Source: a virus
IMG/VR virus record: IMGVR_UViG_3300045738_002462
Coordinates: 1-45,490 of that record
DNA length: 45,490 nt
Direction: 5' to 3' (one strand)
Shown: positions 7,601 through 13,181 of the stretch, one piece after another
How the letters are laid out: every line of letters begins with the position of its first letter
How positions within the stretch are numbered: the first letter of the stretch is position 1
Notes under the pieces: generated by a model
Seen by the model: the letters and a program-made list of their open reading frames with translations, nothing else
Database searches by the model: none
What the model was told of the DNA's origin: nothing
Program-made: the position numbers and the translations under genes

Positions 7601-9672
7601 CGCATGGTCTTAACGCCGTCCACGTCGCGCATGATCGGCTCGTTGAAGCCGCGATACTGGTACCCACGGCCACCCTGGGGGGTTGATTGGATGTCGAGGA
7701 AGCCCGGCGTGCCCTTGTTGACCGCATCCCACCGGCTGCCGTAGTTGAAGAAATAGCCGCCGCTGGAGACCATGCTCGTGGTGCCGGTCCCACCCGGAAA
7801 GCCGCGCCCCTTGCCGTTGATCTTGGCGTTGTTGAGCGTGAGGAAGCCGCGCACCAGCAGCGCCACGTTGTCGGAAATGCGGATTTCGGCTTCGTCGTCG
7901 CAGTTCAGGTCGCCGGCACACCAGAAATAGGCCGCCTCATCGTCCAGCGATTCGCCGCCGGCCAAGTCCAGCACCCCATCCACGCGGGTTACGCCGCCGG
8001 TCACGCTCACCACGCCCGGGAAGTTCTCGGGGCTGATCTCGGTGCCGCGCTCGTACCAGCTATTGGGGATCGCGGTGCCCGTTTCCTGCGGCGGCAGCGC
8101 GCCAGCCTTCTGGCTGGAGCCGAACAGCTTCACCTTGACTTTGCCGGTGCGCCAGTCGGTGCTGATCTGCTGGATCTCGAAATTACGGTTCAGGTGACCG
8201 TCGTCGGTGGTGCCTGTGTAATCCTGCACCTCGAAGAGGTCCACCCGCACGATGTCGCCGACCTCAAGGTCGTTCTGGTCTGGGGTCAGCGTCAGATTCA
8301 GCAGCAGCGGGGGACCGGCGTACCGGTCGCGCAGGCTGGCAACCAACCGGTCAATGGTCTGTGTGCTGTGCCAGCCGCTGAACAGGCCCCGGAATTCAAG
8401 GTCTTTCTGCTCGGCCTTGCCGTGAATCTCGATGGACTCCAGGTCCGGCAGATAGTGGAGTCGGGTAAACTCCTCCTCGAAAATATCCCAGTTCCACGAC
8501 ACGAAAATCTCATTGATCACCGCGCCCATGTCGTGGGTCAGGTCGCCATAATCCACGACGTTGTCGGCGTCGAGCCGGCGGACATAGCCGCCCGTGGAGT
8601 GGACGCCGGTCATCCGGCGCATCCCGAGCTGGCCGTCGGAGTAGATGGGCGGATAGCAGCCCATCAGCGCGAACACCTCCTCTTCCAGGAACTTCTTGCC
8701 GTCCTCCTCTTCCAGGCCGGCGAGCCGGATCTTCACGCCCTGGTTGGGGTCAGCAGGAACCCACAGGTCCTCACCAATGTTCTCGAAGTCGCTGGTTCGG
8801 ATGAACTCGGCGGGCACGCCCAGGTGCCAGTGCTCCGGCAGGTATTCACCGGGGTACCCGTAGATGGCGCCCGTCAGGACGGCATAGGCCAGCATCGGCC
8901 CCGGCATCTCCAGGAACACGAACTCGGTGATCTTGGGGCCGGACTCCTGATCGCCCTGCCCGCGCTCAAGGGACAGCGCCGTGGTGCCAAGCAATCCGCG
9001 CTTCACGCCCGTGAACTTGCCGGGCTCCTTGCTGCTGAATGACGCGATCTCGAAATCATCGTCATCGCCCTCGATGCGGAGAAGGCCGACCTTCTCGCCC
9101 GCCACCACCGCGCCCTGAATATCCGGGAACTGATAGGGCTCAAAGCCGCTGGTACTCAGGACCAGTATTTCATCATCCTCGGCGCCCAGGTCGCCGTTCA
9201 GCCGCGTTTCCTTCGGCTTGAAGATGTCCTCGCGGAGCATCCGCTGAACGTCGGCGCACTTGAAGCTGTAGGCCATGTCTTTGTAGCTGGCCTCGTCCAC
9301 GATCTGGGTGGTGGCGAGGATGAAATCGGACCAGTCCAGCTCGGCGTCGCCAACATAGAACTTGACGGTCTTGCCGCGCAGGCCCTTACCGTCGCTCAGC
9401 CGGTCGGCCTGGAGCGCGGTCAGCCCGTCGTCCAGTGCCTCGAAGTTCAGGCTGCCGATCTCGGAGTTGGCCTTGTCCGGGTTCAGCTTCTGGGAGGTGC
9501 CGGAAATGCTGACCAGCACGCCCTCGATGACGTTCTCGCCGGCCAGGCCGGTGACAGGGTGGGAGGTCAGGTAGAACAGGTCATCGTCGCCGAAGTCGAT
9601 GGACACGACGAACTGGGGCGCCTGCCACTGGCTGTCGTTGACCTCGGCGAAGGCGCTGTTATCGATTCTCAT
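4606..9672 (-). CDS. giant tail tip / host-specificity protein (J-like hub)
   Basis: 1688 residues, by far the largest gene. The N-terminal 560 residues carry the tail-hub part (short strands such as QFVVSIDFGDDDLFYLTSHPV, repeated GxxxGxxRIxG). A Gly-rich region at about 620-870 follows. About three fibronectin-III-like units lie between 915 and 1240, then a segment DAIDSTKIVKLTASKI like that in lambda J-type proteins. A C-terminal beta/LamG-like region covers about 1440-1688. It should form the tail tip that contacts the receptor. The start overlaps the preceding gene (ATGA). The DNA for the last 250 residues is clearly more AT-rich than the rest, a sign that the receptor-binding end was exchanged. 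Confidence 0.85.
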   Translation of the reverse strand: MRIDNSAFAEVNDSQWQAPQFVVSIDFGDDDLFYLTSHPVTGLAGENVIEGVLVSISGTSQKLNPDKANSEIGSLNFEALDDGLTALQADRLSDGKGLRGKTVKFYVGDAELDWSDFILATTQIVDEASYKDMAYSFKCADVQRMLREDIFKPKETRLNGDLGAEDDEILVLSTSGFEPYQFPDIQGAVVAGEKVGLLRIEGDDDDFEIASFSSKEPGKFTGVKRGLLGTTALSLERGQGDQESGPKITEFVFLEMPGPMLAYAVLTGAIYGYPGEYLPEHWHLGVPAEFIRTSDFENIGEDLWVPADPNQGVKIRLAGLEEEDGKKFLEEEVFALMGCYPPIYSDGQLGMRRMTGVHSTGGYVRRLDADNVVDYGDLTHDMGAVINEIFVSWNWDIFEEEFTRLHYLPDLESIEIHGKAEQKDLEFRGLFSGWHSTQTIDRLVASLRDRYAGPPLLLNLTLTPDQNDLEVGDIVRVDLFEVQDYTGTTDDGHLNRNFEIQQISTDWRTGKVKVKLFGSSQKAGALPPQETGTAIPNSWYERGTEISPENFPGVVSVTGGVTRVDGVLDLAGGESLDDEAAYFWCAGDLNCDDEAEIRISDNVALLVRGFLTLNNAKINGKGRGFPGGTGTTSMVSSGGYFFNYGSRWDAVNKGTPGFLDIQSTPQGGRGYQYRGFNEPIMRDVDGVKTMRNMGAVIGGRVQPGQTPPPIYEQDADGVTLFPVDLRGSSGSGGGSTLAEWDGDGIEYKKPGGDGGAGGAGLVIVARGMSIGANGYIDVSGAAGSIPPGTYYSPTTSPQLRIWAGSGGPGGPGACYILIDGNANAPNINERTAKANGGDLVWAARRLKPYVVYHSSVATFSSDKGPAPQQGTATTSPAPGAMVWESAFSVQRLTSYIEPEEDEPVVTLNPPVVTLAEATNTPRSANANLSTIEVGVQPPSVSNYAYGLVEYREKGQAGWFEVGPASPEATFVVPSDGKTYEVQVRGVSLRGKVNQDGTVAEITTTYVRSPGDVSEEPEDDPNEVVPAPPVNGLELFEQGNDTVFGGRDAKFVWRKTSVTEWFEMGQEGEQGAGSGGLDLYFRDYQVEVWADVAGSLSLVRTEWVNDPQFVYTYEKNAEDHQRETLSVGAWRAFEVRVYCRGRQNQISAQAARLSVENVAPPLPGTLTISAGFRSAQIDFEPPEDLDYRDSRVWMSQSTGFTPGPENLVAQQYGGPVVLSGLTDNSTYYLRFATYDAFGQGTISSQFTVTTPSLSAGEVGGLSPWATVTAADRAFIDANLANDAIDSTKIVKLTASKIVTGTLAATEKISVEGQVESVVGDAVATLGPKSADGKTGMITYQYDGTTLFAVYSDGSAAFSGSVVITGGSGYSNLSDKPGSLADINSGEGGKLDGVQAGATVGADWYSNLSGIPSRLGDTPSTGLNLTATHLGYYDGDEWRSYIQNDGSFYFGDGGDRFISFNLSNFIIGPDVDVEGVAAFGSLDFSRGEYFHRPDEWDTYTENASIRFFEGTSASNRGVMQLMISTGSSSGYATAQPLYGSLDLASGLITWGKTCFFDAKIARSSFNAEAEGFVGRGLWNVPSSSEFWCGFVFRSTGLFASVSNNDGVTEVQLNSDNVSADMVVSFRQYADRAEFFVDGFLGATITTNLPPSTEQDWARRMPHVVLFNDVASSPQTISLTLGEYRYLIKAT

Positions 9673-10052
9673 ACGAACTCACGCACGTTGAAGTTGACCG
9701 AGTAGAAGCCGACGCTATTCACCAGCGACCAGCTGGGATCACCGTCGATCTGGCAGGTGCGCAGCGTGCCGGAATGGGTTATTTCGAAAGTCTCGCCGCC
9801 GGCCACTGAATCCAGGAACTCCTCCAGCTGGGCCAGCTTCGCCTCGTCGTCCTCGGCGACTGTGGAAACGCGCCACTCCCGGTCAATTCGGGTCAGGCGG
9901 TCGAATCGCCGACCGGAAAGCGACGTAGAGCTAGCCGCCTGACGCCGGGGGCGCGGGGTCCAGTCGGAAATGGGCACCTCGAAGGTGTATTCCTCGCCCA
10001 CAGTCCGGCCGCCCGCCACGCTGCGCTTGGCGGTGTAGGTGATCGTTGCCAT
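9669..10052 (-). CDS. minor tail protein (tail tip/distal tail component)
   Basis: 127 residues with alternating strands (ITYTAKRSVAGGRTVGEEYTFEVP) and a C-terminal FYSVNFNVREFV, typical of small distal-tail proteins next to a J-like hub gene. A middle helix (DDEAKLAQLEEFLDSVAGG) is followed by GETFEITHSG. Its last codons overlap the hub gene start. It follows the inserted immI-like block and its terminator (10070-10095) with no clear promoter of its own, so it depends on read-through of the late transcript. Confidence 0.7.
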   Translation of the reverse strand: MATITYTAKRSVAGGRTVGEEYTFEVPISDWTPRPRRQAASSTSLSGRRFDRLTRIDREWRVSTVAEDDEAKLAQLEEFLDSVAGGETFEITHSGTLRTCQIDGDPSWSLVNSVGFYSVNFNVREFV

Positions 10053-10069
10053 TCAGGGCTCCAGAAACG

Positions 10070-10095
10070 AAAAAGCCCCGCCGAATGGCAGGGCT
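10070..10095 (-). terminator. terminator after the ant operon
   Basis: GCCCCGCC (10075-10082), loop GAAT, GGCAGGGC (10087-10094) with one mismatch, followed on the minus strand by five T. It ends the antirepressor transcript and marks the downstream edge of the inserted regulatory block. Confidence 0.8.
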
Positions 10096-10137
10096 CTGGG
10101 TTGTGAAGGGGGCTCACAATGTGCGCACCCTTGGGAC

Positions 10138-10659
10138 TCAAGTGTCATCATTTCGGGCTTGCCGAATCATATTTTCTAGCATTTCCGCCTGGTTTGGCGG
10201 CAAACGGAACCACTCTCCGGCCTCTCGAAACGCCTTAAACTGCCGGTGGAGCCTGGCCTCGTACCCAGTTCCGCCAGGGGCGGTGCCGATTACGACGACA
10301 CCTTGGGGCACCATATTGGCGATCTCCTTCATTCGCCTATCTAAGTTTGTTGTTGCCCCAATCTTATAAAGAGGGGCATTTTTAATTTTTGCGACGTAGA
10401 CGAGAGTCTCAGCGTGATGCAGCCTACCCCTGTCATTCTCGGTGCGCGCCTGCCTATAGTTGAAGAAAATGGCCTCTTTTAGCGCTGTTTCGAGCCATAC
10501 CACGTTCTCCACGCCATGATTCCGAAGCGCGCCAGCTATCACGCTTACTTCGGCGACCGTGTCGGCCAGCTCGCCTTCGTCGTTTAAGGCCGCCCTATAT
10601 AGAATGCCAAGCTCGCTGATGAGTGACGCCAAGCAGCCCTTGTCAGTGCCTGTAGCCAT
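10138..10659 (-). CDS. T5orf172/MUG113 (GIY-YIG-like) domain protein
   Basis: 173 residues. The C-terminal 95 residues form a T5orf172-type domain: VYVAKIKNAPLYKIGATTNLDRR, then YEARLHRQFKAFREAGEWFRL. This family is related to GIY-YIG nucleases. The N-terminal 70 residues are helical and unrecognised. The start is the ATG overlapping the stop of the antirepressor gene as TAATG, so the two are translationally coupled. P22 has no such gene after ant. It might be an effector or a mobile passenger. A second protein of this family is at 26981. Confidence 0.8.
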   Translation of the reverse strand: MATGTDKGCLASLISELGILYRAALNDEGELADTVAEVSVIAGALRNHGVENVVWLETALKEAIFFNYRQARTENDRGRLHHAETLVYVAKIKNAPLYKIGATTNLDRRMKEIANMVPQGVVVIGTAPGGTGYEARLHRQFKAFREAGEWFRLPPNQAEMLENMIRQARNDDT

Positions 10660-11618
10660 TAGCTTGCCCTCCGCTGCACCTGTAGGGCGCCACCGGCCGT
10701 CCGGTGCACATCCTCGGCAACACGCAGCAGGCGGTTCCGCGAGGCCTCCAGGTGGTGCTGCAAGGCGTCCATTTCGATAAAGCACGCTTCGACGTCATGA
10801 CCGGCCGCCCGGAGCTTGCCGAGGACGTGCCGTGTCGGCGAGTCCGCGCCGCCGGCCATGCTCACCGCCGCCGCCGGGATAGACAGGCGGTTCCGGCCAA
10901 CCTGCGCCTGGGCCAGGGTCGGATTGTTTGCCAGCCAGCGCTTCACCGGGTAGCTGTATTCGTCGTTCCGGTCAGCCGGAAGCCACTCCCCTTCCAGGGT
11001 GTACGCCGCGACGAAGTTCCGGGCGCTGTCCATCTGACCAGCAGGGATGTCCTCGGCGCTGACGACGCTGAACGCCTTGTGAATCTGCGACCAGATGTGT
11101 CCTTTCGCCCGGCGCCGCATCGGCGCGGGCAGGTGGCGCACTTTGCCGTCCAGCACCGCCGCGAGGCAGTGGAAGCCATCGGTGCCGATTGTCTGGTTCA
11201 GGATGGTGCCAAAATCAGGGTTCGTCCGGTGGTTCGCCGCGTGCCCTTCATTCCAGTATTGCCAAAGCACATCGTCGCATTCCGACTGATAGGCCATGAC
11301 TTGCTCTCGGATCGACTCGCGCACCTTGCCGGCGTTGATGCTCATCAGCCAGCCGGGCAGCTTGCGGAGAGGCATGCAAATCATCGAATAGCGCTTGCCG
11401 TCTGCGCCAGTTGTGGTGATTTCCACCACGACTGAACTGAGTCGGCCACCCTTGATCTTGGCGTACTGGCTTTTCCAGTCCATCCCCATGCCCGTGACCA
11501 CTGGCCGCATCGGCACATAAGGCTCGTCCAGGTGATCCACCAGCAAAAGCTGGTTGCCACGGAACGGCACCACCTGGGCACCTTGCTGCGATTTATTTTG
11601 CGGTATAATATTGTCCAT
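10659..11618 (-). CDS. ant: P22-type antirepressor (Ant)
   Basis: 319 residues. Residues 8-125 match the P22 Ant N-terminal domain (QVVPFRGNQLLLVD, YVPMRPVVTGMGMDW, GWLMSINAGKVR, LWQYWNEG). The C-terminal half is less conserved and ends in helical LRVAEDVHRTAGG. In P22 this protein inactivates the prophage repressor; here the expected target is the CI at 34961. The ATG at 11618 is chosen because GAGG lies 8-11 bases upstream and the longer reading runs through a terminator-like hairpin and the end of the Arc-like gene. It is downstream of that Arc-like gene, under the palindrome-bearing promoter at 11901-11929. Its ribosome site is covered by the predicted antisense RNA at 11616-11690. Confidence 0.85.
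   Translation of the reverse strand: MDNIIPQNKSQQGAQVVPFRGNQLLLVDHLDEPYVPMRPVVTGMGMDWKSQYAKIKGGRLSSVVVEITTTGADGKRYSMICMPLRKLPGWLMSINAGKVRESIREQVMAYQSECDDVLWQYWNEGHAANHRTNPDFGTILNQTIGTDGFHCLAAVLDGKVRHLPAPMRRRAKGHIWSQIHKAFSVVSAEDIPAGQMDSARNFVAAYTLEGEWLPADRNDEYSYPVKRWLANNPTLAQAQVGRNRLSIPAAAVSMAGGADSPTRHVLGKLRAAGHDVEACFIEMDALQHHLEASRNRLLRVAEDVHRTAGGALQVQRRAS
11581..11609 (+). promoter_or_regulatory. candidate sar-like promoter
   Basis: A perfect TATAAT lies at 11604-11609 on the plus strand inside the start of ant. The -35 is poor (CCTTGC at 17 bp spacing, or TTGCTG at 15 bp). Transcription would start near 11616, at the ant start codon, and run against ant. The consensus -10 and the terminator 40 bases downstream make a short transcript plausible. 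Confidence 0.45.
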
Positions 11619-11690
11619 ACCAGTTACCTCAGCTTTGTTACTGGAACCTGAAGCCCTCGGTGCGCCAACACCGGGGGCTTCTTCATTTGT
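11616..11690 (+). ncRNA. predicted sar-like antisense RNA against ant
   Basis: About 70 nt of plus-strand RNA between the ant start and the end of the Arc-like gene. It would fold into two hairpins. The first is CCAGTTAC (11620-11627) with GTTACTGG (11637-11644), one mismatch; its stem-loop junction carries the complement of the ant ribosome site (CCTC). The second is AAGCCCTCGGTG (11651-11662) with CACCGGGGGCTT (11669-11680), followed by T-rich CTTCTTCATTT, a terminator. P22 sar has the same position (arc-ant gap), size and two-hairpin plan and blocks ant translation. The structure is seen; the function is inferred. Confidence 0.55.
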
Positions 11691-11871
11691 GGCCAGCTTG
11701 GCCTGGGATCGTGTTCCCATTCTCCTTCCTCCATTCAATACCCTGGTCGATCAAAAGCCCTACCTCGGCGGCGAAGCTGCGCCGGCTGGCCTGCGCCCAG
11801 TCCGCGATTCTGTCTACCAGCTCCGCCTCAAGGCGCAGGCTGCAAGGCTTCTTCTTAGGTGTGCGACCCAT
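11683..11871 (-). CDS. arc: Arc-like ribbon-helix-helix repressor
   Basis: 62 residues. The shape is that of Arc: a basic N-terminus (GRTPKKK), one strand (CSLRLE), helix A (AELVDRIADWAQASR), a turn, and helix B (RSFAAEVGLLIDQGIEWRKE). The ATG at 11871 has GAAGGAGG seven bases upstream; the longer reading is not used. It is the first gene of the ant transcript, so by analogy it damps its own promoter and ant. It is separated from ant by the predicted antisense RNA. Sequence identity to P22 Arc is low; the call rests on fold pattern and gene order. Confidence 0.8.
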   Translation of the reverse strand: MGRTPKKKPCSLRLEAELVDRIADWAQASRRSFAAEVGLLIDQGIEWRKENGNTIPGQAGHK

Positions 11872-11900
11872 CGTGGCCTCCTTCAGTGAATGTAGGACCA

Positions 11901-11929
11901 ATGCTAGTACCGCATTTGCGGCACGTCAA
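11901..11929 (-). promoter_or_regulatory. ant promoter with operator in its spacer
   Basis: On the minus strand: TTGACG (11924-11929), exactly 17 bp, TAGCAT (11901-11906). The 17-bp spacer is almost wholly a palindrome, GTaCCGCA-TT-TGCGGcAC (11907-11924, one mismatched pair), the natural site for a ribbon-helix-helix repressor. A related but imperfect ACCGCATT lies near 11958. It drives the Arc-like and ant genes. Confidence 0.75.
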
Positions 11930-11963
11930 TACTTTTAATCCACGGTGCACCAATCGCACCGCA

Positions 11964-11992
11964 TTGACGCGCGATGAAGTAATGTAAATACT
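11964..11992 (+). promoter_or_regulatory. promoter of the divergent Mnt-like gene
   Basis: TTGACG (11964-11969), 17 bp, AATACT (11987-11992, 4 of 6). A palindrome with arms AAGTA/TACTT (11977-11993) overlaps the -10. The -35 boxes of the two divergent promoters are about 35 bp apart, so one bound repressor could affect both, as in the P22 mnt/ant region. Confidence 0.55.
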
Positions 11993-12021
11993 TGCCGCCA
12001 CAGAGCATCAGGAGTTCCAAG

Positions 12022-12513
12022 ATGGCCAAGAACCGGCAAGGCAGTTCCGCAACCTCGACCATCAACATCTCAATGCGGATCGACCCGAAAACGAAGTACC
12101 TCATTGATCTGCTGGCGAGGGACCAGAAGCGAACCCTCACAGGCGTGGTGGAGTGGGCTATTGAGGTCGCCGCTGCCCGCGAGCGCTTCCATAACACCGA
12201 CAACAATTACGATGGGCCGTCATTCCTAGATATGCTCGACGCCTTATGGTCCACCGATGAGGCGATCCGTTTGGTGGCTCTGGCGATTCACAAGCCGTCG
12301 CTGCTCGATTATCACGAGCTGCGCATCTGGGAGACGCTGAAGGCCTCCCCATCTTTCTGGAACATCAAGAATCCGCACACCACCTCCAACCTTCAGATGG
12401 ACCATCTGAATCTCGGGATGCTGCAGTGCAACTGGGATGACTTTCTCGAGCATGTAAACCAGAACCGCGCGAAGCCGGCCATCGAGGGGTACTATCCCGA
12501 AGTGCCCTTTTAG
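12022..12513 (+). CDS. Mnt-like ribbon-helix-helix repressor, divergent from ant
   Basis: 163 residues. The N-terminal 45 form a ribbon-helix-helix unit (TINISMRIDPKTKYLIDLLARDQKR, then LTGVVEWAIEVAAARERF). The remaining 110 residues are a larger helical region of unknown role, longer than P22 Mnt (about 82 residues). The start is the ATG at 12022 with AGGAG at 12010-12014. It is the only plus-strand gene within the late region. In P22, Mnt is expressed in the lysogen and shuts off ant; the same role is inferred here. The long C-terminal part might sense an inducing signal. Confidence 0.75.
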   Translation: MAKNRQGSSATSTINISMRIDPKTKYLIDLLARDQKRTLTGVVEWAIEVAAARERFHNTDNNYDGPSFLDMLDALWSTDEAIRLVALAIHKPSLLDYHELRIWETLKASPSFWNIKNPHTTSNLQMDHLNLGMLQCNWDDFLEHVNQNRAKPAIEGYYPEVPF

Positions 12514-12527
12514 CGAAAGCCCGACAT

Positions 12528-12550
12528 AAAAAACCCCGCCGGAGCGGGGG
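12528..12550 (-). terminator. terminator between the lipoprotein gene and the immI-like block
   Basis: CCCCGC (12534-12539), loop CGGA, GCGGGG (12544-12549), with six T on the minus strand. It stops the transcript of the lipoprotein gene before it runs antisense through the Mnt-like gene; the plus-strand side (GTGTGTT) is weaker. Confidence 0.8.
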
Positions 12551-12577
12551 TGTGTTCGGTGCGTGAGTGAGGTCGGA

Positions 12578-13138
12578 CTAGTTGTATACCTCGTCGGTAT
12601 TCAACATCTTCAGGTTGCCGTCGCGCAGATCCACCATTAGCCCCCGCAGCACCTCTGCTTCCTCGCGATTAAAATAGAACTCTTCGTCTCCCTCGCCGCC
12701 AAAACAGCCAAGAGCGCACTGCCTGATAGCCAGGAAATGCCGGTCCACGTTCCCACTGAAGAAATGAGCCTTCAGCTTAAAGGCGCCCCACCCTTGCGTG
12801 GTGCCGATCTCTTTGTCCAGTTGGTCACCTCGGCTTCTGGCCAGCTCCTCCCATTCCAGGTACTTATCAATGAATGGCACAAGATTTGGTACGGCCTGCT
12901 CAGGAATGTAGAGGTGGGAGTCGGTACCAAACATATCCACCTTTATCGACAGCATCATGCCGGTTTGGTACCGCTCAACGAGGCTCACAAACGTCGGCCT
13001 TGACGAATACTGATCGCTCACATCATTAAAATCTCGCACCGTCAGCGGTGTATCGAGTCGCGTTTCAGAATTTGGCTTAAGAGACCCAGTGCAACCCGAA
13101 AGCACCACCAGGCACAGCAAAATCGTAGTCCTTAGCAT
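12578..13138 (-). CDS. lipoprotein, probable lysogenic-conversion or exclusion gene
   Basis: 186 residues with a type II signal peptide: MLRTTILLCLVVLSGC, lipobox LSGC with the modified Cys at 16. The mature part is soluble, with paired cysteines near QCALGCFGG. The family is not recognised. It sits between the tape measure gene and the immI-like block and has its own terminator. Lipoproteins in this spot in other phages often block re-adsorption (Cor/Llp type) or alter the cell surface. That role is inference. The ribosome site AAGGA precedes the ATG by eight bases. Confidence 0.75.
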   Translation of the reverse strand: MLRTTILLCLVVLSGCTGSLKPNSETRLDTPLTVRDFNDVSDQYSSRPTFVSLVERYQTGMMLSIKVDMFGTDSHLYIPEQAVPNLVPFIDKYLEWEELARSRGDQLDKEIGTTQGWGAFKLKAHFFSGNVDRHFLAIRQCALGCFGGEGDEEFYFNREEAEVLRGLMVDLRDGNLKMLNTDEVYN

Positions 13139-13181
13139 TATGTTATCCTTTTGTGTGTCGTATGCGGCAGCCTGGACGAAC

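Noticed and set aside
7687-9042. 451-codon plus-strand frame opposite the tail tip gene
   Set aside because: Antisense to a well-supported structural gene, with no recognisable domain; the third-position GC bias explains the length.
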